Positions 9,762-18,858 of a stretch of DNA of 64,000 bases are shown here, piece by piece. The DNA lies in assembly GCF_002270355.1 (NCBI RefSeq), contig NZ_NJFZ01000012.1, positions 186,001-250,000 on the forward strand. Direction: 5' to 3'. The translations under genes and the position numbers were made by a program. The stretch is from Flectobacillus sp. BAB-3569. GTDB taxonomy: Bacteria > Bacteroidota > Bacteroidia > Cytophagales > Spirosomataceae. Under the pieces are notes generated by a model. That model ran no database searches and was not told the origin of the DNA. It saw only the letters and a program-made list of their open reading frames with translations. Every line of letters starts with the position of its first letter. Position 1 is the stretch's first letter.

Positions 9762-9824
9762 TTTGGTAAAATTTTGATGGTTATTTTTCTAGAAAAAAAT
9801 CTATTTCCAGTAAATAATGATGTT

Positions 9825-12209
9825 TTAGCTATTCATCGCACGCCATACTCTTTCTGGTGTTGTTGGCATCAAAATGTCTTTGACATGTCCAAAGCCACCA
9901 CTCCAAAGAGCGTCCAAGACAGCATTGACAACCGCAGGGGTTGATCCAATGCAACCAGCCTCTCCAGCGCCTTTTACTCCAAGTGGGTTATGTGGGCAAG
10001 GAGTTTCGGTACGGTCAAGCTCAAACATTGGCAAATCGTCGGCTCTTGGCATACAGTAATCCATGTATGAACCGTTGATGAGCTGTCCATTTTCATCAAA
10101 AATTGCCCCTTCCAACAGGGCCTGACCAATCCCTTGCGCCAAACCACCATGAATTTGTCCATCTACAATCATTGGATTAATGACATTACCAACGTCGTCA
10201 ACAGCAATAAAGCGTTTCAGACTAACCTTTCCAGTTTCTTTATCGACTTCTACCACTGCAATATGACAGCCGTAAGGATAGGTAAAATTGGCTGGATCAT
10301 AAAAACTAGAGAAGTCCAAACCTGGCTCTAAACCCGCAGGATAATTATGAGGGACATATGCTGTCAAGGCAATATCGCCAAACGCTACGGATTTATCTGT
10401 TCCATTTACGGTGTATTTTCCATCCGCAAACGTAAGGTCTTCTTCATTGGCCTCAAGCTTGTGTGCGGCAATTTTGGCACCTTTTTCAATGATTTTTTCC
10501 AAGCTTTTTACAATAGCACTTCCACCAACAGCCAATGAACGAGAACCATAGGTTCCCATACCAAAAGCGACTGTTTCGGTATCTCCATGGTGAATTTCGA
10601 CGTCTTCCAAAGGAATACCGAGTTTATCAGCAACCACTTGAGCAAAAGTAGTCTCATGTCCTTGTCCGTGTGAATGCGCACCCGTGTACACGCTGACTTT
10701 ACCCGTAGGTTGAACACGAACTTGTCCGACTTCATACAAGCCTGCACGAGCTCCCAAAGCTCCTACTACCGCCGATGGAGCAATACCACAGGCCTCAATG
10801 TAAGTAGAAAAACCAACTCCTAAAAGCTTGTTAGATTGAGCAGCTTCAGCTTGCGCTTTTCTGAATTCTTCATAGCCAAGCATAGCAACGCCTCTTCTCA
10901 ATACTTCATGGTAATTACCTGAGTCATATTGTAAGGCTACTTGTGTTTGATAGCCAGGCTGATTTACACCATCAAAAGGAGGAATAAAGTTTTTCAATCG
11001 TAGCTCAACTGGATCCACCCCCATTTCGTGTGCTGCCAAATCCATGAGACGCTCTAATAAATAAGTTGCTTCTGGACGACCCGCACCACGGTAAGCATCT
11101 ACAGCATTGGTATGCGTAAAGGCACAAGTCATATCCAAATGAATTTTTGGAGTAGTGTACAAACCTTGCAAAAGAGTACCATGCAAATAAGTTGGTACAG
11201 CAGGAGCAAAGGTCGAAAGATAGGCACCAAGGTTGGCAAATGTTTTGATACGAAGGGCTGTAACGTTTCCATCCTTATCAAAGCCCATCTCGGCATGAGT
11301 TACGTGGTCACGACCGTGAGCATCTGTAATAAATGCCTCCGAGCGCTCAGAAGTCCATTTTACTGGTCTTTCTATTTGTTTTGAACACCATGTAACCAAA
11401 GCCTCTTCGGTATAGTGGAAAATTTTTGACCCAAATCCGCCACCCACGTCAGGACCAACCACACGAACTTTATGTTCTGGAATACCGAGTACAAAAGCAC
11501 ACATTAATAGACGAATCAAATGAGGGTTTTGTGTACTGGTATAAAGCGTATATCTATCAGAAGAAGATTCATAATGCCCAATCGCTGAACGTGGTTCGAT
11601 AGGATTTGGTACCATTCTTTGATTGACAAATTCCAATGAAGTCACATGATGCGAGTTGGCGATAGCCTCATCAACTTCTGCTTTGGGATTGCCTATTTCC
11701 CAGTCGAAAGCAATATTGTTTGGTGCAGATTCATGAACCAAAGGCGCACCTTCTTTTACAGCCTCCACAGGATTGACTACAGCGTCAAAAACCTCATAAT
11801 CTATCTCCACTAACTCTGCGGCATCTGCGGCAATTTCTTTGGATTCTGCAATAACCACTGCCACCGCGTCACCCACGTGTTTTACCGTGCTGCCTGTGCC
11901 GACCAATAAGGGGTGAGGAGGCTCTTTCATAATGTCCCCATTTTTGAAATTTACCTGCCAACCTGCTGGTACACCATTGATGCCAGACTGAGCAATGTCA
12001 TCGCCAGTGAATACTGCTACAACGCCTTCAGTAGCTAGTGCCTGACTGATGTCGATACTTTTGACTTGGGCATGTGCATACGGACTTCGGATGATATAGG
12101 CGTAGGTTTGTCTCGGCAAAATCATATCATCGGTATATTTGCCCTTGCCTGTAATAAAACGCTTGTCTTCGACACGTTTTACGGCTTTACCAATATATTT
12201 ATTACTCAT
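9825..12209 (-). CDS. Molybdopterin-binding large subunit, form II CoxL-like (aldehyde oxidase/xanthine dehydrogenase family)
   Basis: Catalytic subunit of a cytoplasmic molybdenum hydroxylase. The 794-residue protein has VGGGFGSK at 255-262, the active-site loop AYRGAGR at 372-378, HSHGQGHETTFAQ from 512 and KGAGEAG at 746-752 with the catalytic glutamate (Glu750). True CO dehydrogenase (form I) carries AYXCSFR with a copper-binding cysteine. AYRGAGR defines form II, for which CO oxidation is poorly supported, so an aldehyde, purine or other heterocycle is more likely. It lies 42 bp after the small subunit gene. Automated pipelines often label it carbon-monoxide dehydrogenase; the motif argues against that. 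Confidence 0.93.
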   Translation of the reverse strand: MSNKYIGKAVKRVEDKRFITGKGKYTDDMILPRQTYAYIIRSPYAHAQVKSIDISQALATEGVVAVFTGDDIAQSGINGVPAGWQVNFKNGDIMKEPPHPLLVGTGSTVKHVGDAVAVVIAESKEIAADAAELVEIDYEVFDAVVNPVEAVKEGAPLVHESAPNNIAFDWEIGNPKAEVDEAIANSHHVTSLEFVNQRMVPNPIEPRSAIGHYESSSDRYTLYTSTQNPHLIRLLMCAFVLGIPEHKVRVVGPDVGGGFGSKIFHYTEEALVTWCSKQIERPVKWTSERSEAFITDAHGRDHVTHAEMGFDKDGNVTALRIKTFANLGAYLSTFAPAVPTYLHGTLLQGLYTTPKIHLDMTCAFTHTNAVDAYRGAGRPEATYLLERLMDLAAHEMGVDPVELRLKNFIPPFDGVNQPGYQTQVALQYDSGNYHEVLRRGVAMLGYEEFRKAQAEAAQSNKLLGVGFSTYIEACGIAPSAVVGALGARAGLYEVGQVRVQPTGKVSVYTGAHSHGQGHETTFAQVVADKLGIPLEDVEIHHGDTETVAFGMGTYGSRSLAVGGSAIVKSLEKIIEKGAKIAAHKLEANEEDLTFADGKYTVNGTDKSVAFGDIALTAYVPHNYPAGLEPGLDFSSFYDPANFTYPYGCHIAVVEVDKETGKVSLKRFIAVDDVGNVINPMIVDGQIHGGLAQGIGQALLEGAIFDENGQLINGSYMDYCMPRADDLPMFELDRTETPCPHNPLGVKGAGEAGCIGSTPAVVNAVLDALWSGGFGHVKDILMPTTPERVWRAMNS

Positions 12210-12251
12210 GATTTCTGAATGAATGTTAAGAATGATTAATCGGTGATACTA

Positions 12252-12734
12252 TTAGGCACTTATTTCAGTACCCATCTTTTCGGCAGCATATTGCACTGCT
12301 TTAACGATATTGTGATAGCCAGTGCATCGGCAAAAATTACCCTCCAAGCCGTGGCGAATTTCAGCCTCGCTTGGATTCGGATTTTTAGCCAATAAATCTG
12401 CCGCAGTCATAATCATTCCCGGAGTACAAAAACCACATTGTAAGCCATGACATTCTTTAAAACCTTCCTGTAGAGGATGTAGTTCTGCCCCTTGAGCCAA
12501 ACCTTCAATCGTGGTAATCGAACTTCCGTCGGCTTGAACAGCTAACATGGTGCAAGATTTTACGGCAACTCCATCTACATGTATCGTACAAGCACCACAG
12601 CTACTGGTATCGCAACCAATGTGCGTGCCTGTCAATCGAAGGGTATCTCGCAAGAAATGCACAAGAAGGGTGCGAGGCTCCACTTCTCGGACATAGTTCT
12701 TGCCGTTTACATTTACTGAAATCTTAATTTCCAT
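12252..12734 (-). CDS. Molybdenum hydroxylase [2Fe-2S] small subunit (CoxS-like)
   Basis: Electron-transfer subunit with two [2Fe-2S] clusters. The 160-residue chain has the plant-ferredoxin cysteines 41, 46, 49 and 61 (CDTSSCGAC...C) and the second cluster cysteines 100, 103, 135 and 137 (CGFC...CRC). Both sets are complete. Length and order match CoxS/CutS. It sits between the CoxG-like gene (59 bp upstream) and the large subunit gene (42 bp downstream), all on the minus strand. Confidence 0.95.
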   Translation of the reverse strand: MEIKISVNVNGKNYVREVEPRTLLVHFLRDTLRLTGTHIGCDTSSCGACTIHVDGVAVKSCTMLAVQADGSSITTIEGLAQGAELHPLQEGFKECHGLQCGFCTPGMIMTAADLLAKNPNPSEAEIRHGLEGNFCRCTGYHNIVKAVQYAAEKMGTEISA

Positions 12735-12793
12735 TTTCGATAGTTTTTATTTAAAGGTTTGTATTTGTTTGATTATGAAATGCTTTGACCAAC

Positions 12794-13234
12794 TTAGGAG
12801 GCAATTTCTTCCTCAAAATTGGTGAAGAATTGTTTAGTCAAGGTATTGGCAACACCACTCAATACCCGCTGACCTGTTCGAGCTAATAGACCAGATAACT
12901 TGGCCTCACCCTCAAAACTGATTTCTGTTTGTTGCGCGTCGAGTGCCAATAAATTGATTTTGATAGAGGCATCAGCATTACCAATTTTGCTGTTTTGACT
13001 AACATTGAGGGTGAAAGTAGATGGCTCAACAATATCCGACAGCGTGAGTCCGCCTGAGAATTTGCCGCTTACAGGTCCCAATTTGATCTCGGAAATAGCT
13101 TCAAATTCGTTTTCGCCAGTTTTTTCTAGTCTCGATACTCCTGGGACAATTTTGGCGAGTATGTCGGTATCCATCAACATTTGCCAGACTTTCTCAATGG
13201 GAGCAGCCAAAGTATGTGAACCTGTTAATTGCAT
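12794..13234 (-). CDS. CoxG-like SRPBCC family protein
   Basis: Carbon monoxide dehydrogenase subunit G family (SRPBCC/START-like fold); CoxG is thought to help anchor or recruit the hydroxylase to the membrane. The 146-residue protein begins MQLTGSHTLAAPIEKVWQ and continues through LMDTDILAKIVPG, the typical N-terminal strand and helix of this family, with KLGPVSGKFSGG in the middle. It is the first gene of the minus-strand operon, so the promoter should lie in 13235-13700, the region shared with the divergent xdhC-like gene. Confidence 0.88.
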   Translation of the reverse strand: MQLTGSHTLAAPIEKVWQMLMDTDILAKIVPGVSRLEKTGENEFEAISEIKLGPVSGKFSGGLTLSDIVEPSTFTLNVSQNSKIGNADASIKINLLALDAQQTEISFEGEAKLSGLLARTGQRVLSGVANTLTKQFFTNFEEEIAS

Positions 13235-13708
13235 ATTTTCGTTAAGTTAAATTGATAAAGAGTGATAAAAATCATCAATAATTCAATTGTATTTTTCTAA
13301 TTTAATTTTAAGGAATTACCAAATGTTAACTTGTTTTGATAATTTTAAATTGAATTATTTCTCTATTTTATAAAACATTTTTTATCTTTCAAAGTAAAAC
13401 TTGTATTTAATCAAGTTGTTTTGAAATAGTACAATTTTTAGAGTTATTTGTCTTGAAAAAATATAATTACCTTTTGGATTTGAAAAAAGATTGGACTTGT
13501 CTTAACAAACTTTTGACCAAATTGGTAGTAGTGGTGGATATCAAATTGGTTGGAAGCATTTAAGGTAAAGAAATTAGCCTTTGGTCGAAAAAAAGCATAG
13601 CTGGGAGAAAAAATAGGAATGTATATGTTGAGATTTTGTAAAATTGTCATTCGTGACGAATAACTTGAAAAAAGAACTACCGAATATTATTATCGAAAGG
13701 ATAAATTT
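13235..13708. promoter_or_regulatory. Divergent intergenic region between cox-like operon and xdhC-like gene
   Basis: An AT-rich stretch of 474 bp with no credible gene must hold the promoters for both directions. A perfect 13-bp palindrome, ATTCGTGACGAAT, lies at 13649-13661, 47 bp before the xdhC-like start, and could be an operator. A purine-rich GAAAGGA just before ATG 13709 is a plausible ribosome site. No clear TTTG/TANNTTTG promoter pair was found on either strand. Confidence 0.45.
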
Positions 13709-14821
13709 ATGAAAGAAATTAAGGCTATTGTAGAGGCCTATCTCAAAATGGACTTTGAGACTCATTCAGCAGCTCTGGCAACGGTTGTGAGAGTAGAGGG
13801 CTCATCCTACCGACGTGCGGGTGCGCGAATGCTAGTGAGTGATTCAGGAGAGTGGATTGGTGGTATTAGTGGAGGCTGCCTCGAGGGTGATGCACTCAAA
13901 AGGGCTCGTTTAGCGATGGCACAAGGTAAATCTACCATTGTTACTTACGATACAACCGACGATGATCCTTATCAAATAGGAGTGGGATTGGGTTGTAATG
14001 GCATAATTGACGTATTACTGACCCCTATCGACCCAAATGACAGTAATAACCCTGTCGCTATTTTGTCAGATATTCTTGACAAACGCGTTCCAACGGTTGT
14101 AGTAACCGTTACTGCTACAGATATACCTGAGCAATTGCCTTTGGGAGCTGTGTATAAATTTGATAACGATAGTATTGCCGTTGATTTTCCTGTTAACGAA
14201 ATACATGACGAAGTCACAAAAGCTGTAGAAGGCGCATTATTTTCTGAAAAATCAAGTTCCTATCATTTTACCTTAGACAGTGGAGCCGAGATAGGGTTAT
14301 TTGTTGAGGTAATTTTACCCGCTACTCATATTTTGATTTACGGGGGTAATTACGATATCTACCCTATGGTGCAACTCAGCAAAGAAGTAGGCTGGAAAGT
14401 TTCGGTAGTGTGTAATCCTTTAAAGGTTCACAAACGCCTGTTTGATTGGGCAGATCATGTTATTGCCAAAGAGGATGCCGAAACTGTGGAAATAGATGCA
14501 TATACCGTCGCGGTTCTCATGGCGCATGATTATGAGACAGATTTTAAAAACATGAGAAATTTATTAGCAACGCCCATTAAATACATTGGGATGCTTGGTC
14601 CTAAAAAGCGTACAGATAAAATGTTTACAAAAATGGAGGAAGAGAGAAGTCCAATTTCACCAGAAGATTTAGCAAGAATCGCTACGCCCGTAGGCTTGGA
14701 TATAGGGGCAAGTACTCCTGAAGAAATAGCTATTTCTATCATCGCCGAAATCCGTGCGATGTTTGCAGGTCGTTCAGGACAACGACTTAGACTAAGGGAT
14801 AAGCCAATTTATGAGAGCTAG
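13709..14821 (+). CDS. XdhC/CoxI family molybdenum hydroxylase maturation protein
   Basis: Accessory protein that binds the molybdenum cofactor and assists its sulfuration and insertion into xanthine dehydrogenase-type enzymes. In the 370-residue chain the N-terminal XdhC/CoxI domain shows ATVVRVEGSSYRRAGARM and GGISGGCLEGD, and the C-terminal Rossmann domain shows HILIYGGNYDIYPMV followed by GMLGPKKRTDKM. It is divergent from the cox-like operon, which supplies its obvious client. The ATG at 13709 has a purine-rich GAAAGGA about 8 bp upstream. Confidence 0.92.
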   Translation: MKEIKAIVEAYLKMDFETHSAALATVVRVEGSSYRRAGARMLVSDSGEWIGGISGGCLEGDALKRARLAMAQGKSTIVTYDTTDDDPYQIGVGLGCNGIIDVLLTPIDPNDSNNPVAILSDILDKRVPTVVVTVTATDIPEQLPLGAVYKFDNDSIAVDFPVNEIHDEVTKAVEGALFSEKSSSYHFTLDSGAEIGLFVEVILPATHILIYGGNYDIYPMVQLSKEVGWKVSVVCNPLKVHKRLFDWADHVIAKEDAETVEIDAYTVAVLMAHDYETDFKNMRNLLATPIKYIGMLGPKKRTDKMFTKMEEERSPISPEDLARIATPVGLDIGASTPEEIAISIIAEIRAMFAGRSGQRLRLRDKPIYES

Positions 14822-14939
14822 CTTTTATTATTGAGTGATTGAGCGGTTGAGTGAATGAGTAATTTTCTTTAATTGGAGCCTAGTTGTAGCGACGCAATAC
14901 TTTGCGTCTGAAAAGCGTCATTCTAAAATACATTTTGAA

Positions 14940-15152
14940 ACATGAGTCATCCCTAATTTTTAGGATTGGGATTATTCTCCAAATTTTTATCAAAAAAGCG
15001 GTCGAAAACATATTTTTCGACCGCTTTTTTGATGCTACTATGCTAGATATGAATGGCTTAAGACGCAATCATTGCGTCTCTACTGATGGAAATTTTTACA
15101 TAATCACTCAACCACTTATTCACTAAATCGCTAAATTCGGGATGACTCATGT
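14940..15152. mobile_element. MITE-like element, copy 1 (most complete)
   Basis: About 213 bp bounded by inverted ends: CATGAGTCATCCCTAATTTT at the left and CTAAATTCGGGATGACTCATG at the right, the latter shown here in plus-strand order and complementary to the left. The centre is a strong hairpin at 14992-15030, with AAAAAAGCGGTCGAAAA facing TTTTTCGACCGCTTTTTT. Inside the right half is an AGACGCAATCATTGCGTCT palindrome. No coding sequence lies within. Copies at 50780-50957 (inverted) and 57752-57905 (degenerate) establish it as a dispersed nonautonomous element. The surrounding 14822-15182 has no gene. Confidence 0.7.
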
Positions 15153-15182
15153 TTGATGAACATTTGCGGAAATATATCCTAT

Positions 15183-15998
15183 TTACACTAACGTTTCCTC
15201 CAAAATAAATCTTTCAATTACTTCAGCAACACCGTCTTCGTTGTTCGAAGCAACCACTACATCGGCATGATGACGTAGGGCATCTTCTACGTTGTCGACC
15301 CATACTCCTAATCCTGCATATTGTATCATAGTTAGATCATTGCTGGCATTGCCAACAGCAATAATTTCGTCAGATGAAATACCTAATTTTTGAGCTAATC
15401 TATCCAAACTTGCAGCCTTGTCAATACCCAATTGCATGATTTCCAAGAAGAAAGGTTTGGACGTAGTTATGCTTTTGTGATTGACTTGCGCTTTAAGTTT
15501 TGCCATAACCTCAACCAAACGCTCAGGCTCATCGAGCATAATACATTTGACCGAATCACGGTCTACTGCTTTCTTAAAGTCATCAACCTTAATCAATGGC
15601 ATCCCTGTAATTTGAGTTTCAATATCGATATATGGCGATTCTGAAGAGGCGATAATATTGCCATCCAAATAGGTAATAATATGTACGCCGTTTTCTTGAC
15701 TAAAGTCATACAAAGCATGAATATCTTCTTTGCTAATACTTTGTTCAAAAAGTACCTCTTCTGTGGTCATATCCAATATCACAGCCCCATTGTAAGCCAA
15801 GATATAAGAGTTATTTTGATGCAAGCCAAGTTCTTTGGCATAACTCAACATGGCTGGAGTAGGTCTGCCAGAAGCCAATACCACTTTTACGCCTGCTTCT
15901 TGTGCCTGCGCGATGGCAGATTTATTCTTTTTTGAGATACGGTGGTCATCGGTCAACAAAGTGTCGTCCATGTCCAATACCAACATTTTATATTTCAT
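15183..15998 (-). CDS. HAD-superfamily Cof-type sugar-phosphate phosphatase
   Basis: Cytoplasmic Mg-dependent phosphatase of the Cof/YidA type, which usually removes phosphate from sugar phosphates or flavin nucleotides. The 271-residue protein has motif I LDMDDTLL (Asp9, Asp11), motif II around VVLASGRP, and the C-terminal motif VGNASNDLTMI, where the usual GDxxND is GNASND. The C2 cap sits between. No substrate can be assigned. It stands alone on the minus strand next to a MITE-like element. Confidence 0.88.
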   Translation of the reverse strand: MKYKMLVLDMDDTLLTDDHRISKKNKSAIAQAQEAGVKVVLASGRPTPAMLSYAKELGLHQNNSYILAYNGAVILDMTTEEVLFEQSISKEDIHALYDFSQENGVHIITYLDGNIIASSESPYIDIETQITGMPLIKVDDFKKAVDRDSVKCIMLDEPERLVEVMAKLKAQVNHKSITTSKPFFLEIMQLGIDKAASLDRLAQKLGISSDEIIAVGNASNDLTMIQYAGLGVWVDNVEDALRHHADVVVASNNEDGVAEVIERFILEETLV

Positions 15999-16176
15999 AG
16001 GGGATAAATATTTTGTGAAATCACGATTACGGTGTTCTGGTAATCGCTTTGAGTAGCGGTAAAATGAATGTTGATTTTACCGCTACTCCACAAAAATAAG
16101 GGCTTGTATTGCATCCTATTCTTATCCCTTTGAATATTCAAGAAAGTTCTTTTGAAAAGATAAAAAAATCTTTAAA

Positions 16177-16626
16177 TCATTTTAGTTTTAGTTCGTAAAC
16201 ACCATATTGATTTTGAGAAGCCAATATAGAATTACCATTGAAATTCAAGGTATTAATCACAGAGTTAGAACAACATTCGGATTTTACCACTGCTGTTTCA
16301 TAAACGATGTTTCCTATTTTGGTATCGTTTATAAAGAGTTCAAAATCCTTAATGCCATTACCTGCTTTGGTAAACATGATATCCCAATAAATAACTGCTG
16401 TAGGAGTTCCAACTACAGTACCCTTGTACTTGGTTTCATCACCAGCACTGCCGATATAAAAACTGGTAGAGTCTGTAATGTTTTTTCCTGAAGCGTTAAA
16501 AATAGAAAACCTAGGAATAGGAGGAGGAGAAACACAAGCATAGCCTTCACATTTGAAGAGATGATTGCAAGAACTAAACGCGGCGATACCCGCCAGCAAT
16601 ACTAGGGTGTAAGCAAAAAATTTCAT
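16177..16626 (-). CDS. Putative lipoprotein of unknown function
   Basis: A 149-residue product with a type II signal peptide: MKFFAYTLVLLAGIAAFSSC, with the lipobox FSSC placing the lipidated cysteine at residue 20. The mature part is short and beta-rich by appearance, with a Cys-Cys pair in the C-terminal third (KSECCSNS). I recognise no domain. It is followed by the divergent gene at 16760 on the other strand, 133 bp away. Confidence 0.7.
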   Translation of the reverse strand: MKFFAYTLVLLAGIAAFSSCNHLFKCEGYACVSPPPIPRFSIFNASGKNITDSTSFYIGSAGDETKYKGTVVGTPTAVIYWDIMFTKAGNGIKDFELFINDTKIGNIVYETAVVKSECCSNSVINTLNFNGNSILASQNQYGVYELKLK

Positions 16627-16759
16627 GATGTGAAGATGTTTAGTAAACGAATAGATTTATGAGCTACTCGTATAGACGTTGCGGTGCGTAGGAGGGTTGC
16701 ATGACCATCATACTATTTGTGGAATTTCTTCGTTAAATCCGCATATAACCTTTGATAAT

Positions 16760-17716
16760 ATGTTCAAAAAAATCTGCTTTACAATTTCTCTTTCGGCGTT
16801 AGGATTGCATGCTAATGCCCAAAACAACTCAATCTCACAAATTTTCTATCCTAATATTACCATCAAAACCGAAGCGATGCCCTCTGCCAATATGGGCGAT
16901 GGCAAAGACTTTGGACTTACTCGTACTTCAACGCTTGGCTTTGTGCCACTTTCCACTGATTTCAATGTAGGAATTGGTTTCGGGAAAAAGTTTGATATTC
17001 AAGCAAAGCACACTTTTTTAGTAGCCAATTTGAGTCAGATTAATCCTACCATTTCAGGGAAGGAAACTCCCTCTGGTGGTTATAAAACCCTTTCGGCTGG
17101 AGTTTTTCAGTTAAAAGCAAGTTTGCGAGACAAGTTCTGGCTCTATGGCGGAGGCTTAGGTATTACTGAATCAAACGAGACCTTTTTTTCGCCACAACCT
17201 TTTTTGTGGGGTGGGGCGGCTCGTGTTAGAATATTGGGATTAAATACCCAAATCATGTACGGAACGGCGGTGGCTTTCAATCAAAAATTTAGAATTATCC
17301 CAATTTTTGGTTTTAACAAACGTATCAACGAAGATTGGCGTATTTCTGGGATTTTGCCATTTCAGGTAACAGGTACTCGCAAAATCACAGAATGGTTTAA
17401 TCTGGGAGGAAATATTGCTTTAGGAGGCTACAGCGCAGGTTTTCAGGAATTTGGTTCAGGAGAAAAGTTGGCGAGAAAAGAAAATTATCAGCATCTAAAA
17501 TTCACAGTTTCCGCTAATGCTCACGTTCTGAAAGTATTCAATTTATCCTTGGAAGGAGGAATTGTTACCTTTAGACAAGACAAAATTTTTAATTCTGCCG
17601 TAGAAAATCTTCAAACTTATCACCCTGGCACAGCCCCATATATCGGTGCGAGCGTGCGATATATTTCAAATAAAAACAGTATGGGCGCCAAGTTGATGTC
17701 AAAATTAGGAATTTAA
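16760..17716 (+). CDS. Secreted outer-membrane beta-barrel-like protein, unknown function
   Basis: A 318-residue protein starting at ATG 16760, where a clear signal peptide begins (MFKKICFTISLSALGLHANAQ); the frame is open further upstream to 16679 but those residues are not signal-like. The mature chain alternates glycine/aromatic beta-strands (for example FGKKFDIQAKHTFLVANL and GGGLGITESNETFFSPQPF), as in outer-membrane barrels. No family-specific motif is recognised. Repeats follow its stop. Confidence 0.72.
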   Translation: MFKKICFTISLSALGLHANAQNNSISQIFYPNITIKTEAMPSANMGDGKDFGLTRTSTLGFVPLSTDFNVGIGFGKKFDIQAKHTFLVANLSQINPTISGKETPSGGYKTLSAGVFQLKASLRDKFWLYGGGLGITESNETFFSPQPFLWGGAARVRILGLNTQIMYGTAVAFNQKFRIIPIFGFNKRINEDWRISGILPFQVTGTRKITEWFNLGGNIALGGYSAGFQEFGSGEKLARKENYQHLKFTVSANAHVLKVFNLSLEGGIVTFRQDKIFNSAVENLQTYHPGTAPYIGASVRYISNKNSMGAKLMSKLGI

Positions 17717-17730
17717 TTTTTCTATAGAGA

Positions 17731-17816
17731 CTAGTTCGAGACTTTGTCTCGGACTAGCATTTTCTCCAGTTTATAAACTGTTTTAAAAAAAAGTCCAAGA
17801 CAAAGTCTTGAACTAG
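17731..17816. repeat. Long hairpin repeat (CTAGTTCGAGACT family), copy 1
   Basis: Left arm CTAGTTCGAGACTTTGTCTC plus GGAC pairs with right arm GTCCAAGACAAAGTCTTGAAC plus TAG, with two mismatches and a loop of about 35 bp. The same element is found at 24425-24511, with the same order and loop size. The left arm also holds a smaller palindrome (CGAGAC...GTCTCG). Confidence 0.75.
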
Positions 17817-17843
17817 TATTTTGGGTTTGGGTTCTTTGGTTTG

Positions 17844-17865
17844 GAGACGTAAAATATTACGTCTC
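17844..17865. repeat. Short palindromic repeat (GAGACGT...ACGTCTC)
   Basis: An almost perfect 22-bp palindrome, AT-rich at its centre, followed by TACGGGG. It is the same type as the one at 1839-1860 and lies between a convergent gene pair, so it may act as a hairpin. Confidence 0.5.
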
Positions 17866-17913
17866 TACGGGGTTTTGAATGCGGATAACTCCGCACTCAA
17901 AACTCCTCACTCC

Positions 17914-18858
17914 CTAGTATCCTTTCGCCAAATCTGCGATATTTTCTAATGGCTCATTGTTTTCAAAACGTTGAAGATTGTTTAAGAATACTCGCACCTT
18001 ATCAGCGTTTTCCTCTGCCCATCCTCCTGACGAATGTTGCGTCAAAAGCACATTGGGCATATTCCACAAGACATGATTTTCTGGAAGCGGTTCTTCTACC
18101 GTAACATCTAAAACAGCCCCAGCGATAGCACCACTTTGTAGCTTTTCGATTAAAACAGGTTCGTCCACTGCCGAGCCACGACCTACATTGACAAACAAGG
18201 CTTCTTTTTTCATTTGATTAAGAAAAGCCTCATCAATCAAGCCAATAGTTTCGGTAGTTTCTGGCAAACATGCGACTAAAATATCTAGCTCAGGTAAATA
18301 GTCTCCTATGTCAGACCACGACCAAACTTCTCCTTCGATGGCCGTTTTTGAAAAGATTTTAATGTCGCAGTCAAAACCCTTTAGGATTTTTGCTACCGTT
18401 TGACCAATCGCGCCATTTCCTAAAATCCCCACTTTTTTTCTAAATAATAAATGCAAAGAAGGACGAATACTGCCACCTACCCAGTGATTTTGAGTTTGTA
18501 GCACAGACAAACGGTCGATGCCACGATAGACTGCCATGATACCTGCCACTGCGGTTTCTGCTACAGACTGACCAAAAAATCCTTTGAGATGCGTGATTGG
18601 GAAACGGCTGTGGGATAATTGCTGATAGGGGTCTAAGCCAGCAGAATGCAGCTGTAGCCATTGTAGTTTTGTACTTTCCTCTGCCCAATTTAAGGGTACA
18701 TTGCCCATACATACGCTTGCCTCTAAGAAGGTTTCCTTACGATTTTCGGGTAATAAGGTATCTCCAAAACTGAGCTGGTAGCCTTTTTCTGGAGATAATG
18801 CGTTGACTAATAGCTGCTTTTCAGCATCGTTGAGTAATGTGTGGATATAAATTTTCAT
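17914..18858 (-). CDS. D-2-hydroxyacid dehydrogenase (NAD(P)-dependent)
   Basis: Cytoplasmic oxidoreductase interconverting a 2-keto acid and a D-2-hydroxy acid, glyoxylate/hydroxypyruvate reductase-like. The 314-residue protein has the dinucleotide fold GILGNGAIGQTVAKIL, NVGRGSAVDEPVL with the substrate-binding arginine, DVTVEEPLPENH with the glutamate, and LTQHSSG with the catalytic histidine. All parts of the Arg-Glu-His triad are present. The substrate is unknown. It stands alone upstream of dnaK on the opposite strand. Confidence 0.9.
   Translation of the reverse strand: MKIYIHTLLNDAEKQLLVNALSPEKGYQLSFGDTLLPENRKETFLEASVCMGNVPLNWAEESTKLQWLQLHSAGLDPYQQLSHSRFPITHLKGFFGQSVAETAVAGIMAVYRGIDRLSVLQTQNHWVGGSIRPSLHLLFRKKVGILGNGAIGQTVAKILKGFDCDIKIFSKTAIEGEVWSWSDIGDYLPELDILVACLPETTETIGLIDEAFLNQMKKEALFVNVGRGSAVDEPVLIEKLQSGAIAGAVLDVTVEEPLPENHVLWNMPNVLLTQHSSGGWAEENADKVRVFLNNLQRFENNEPLENIADLAKGY

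Noticed and set aside
10508-11384. Antisense open frames within the large subunit gene
   Set aside because: They are shadows of a well-conserved gene and have no own support.
9825-12209. Annotation as aerobic carbon monoxide dehydrogenase
   Set aside because: The active-site loop is AYRGAGR (form II), not AYXCSFR with the copper-binding cysteine, so the CO substrate is not supported.
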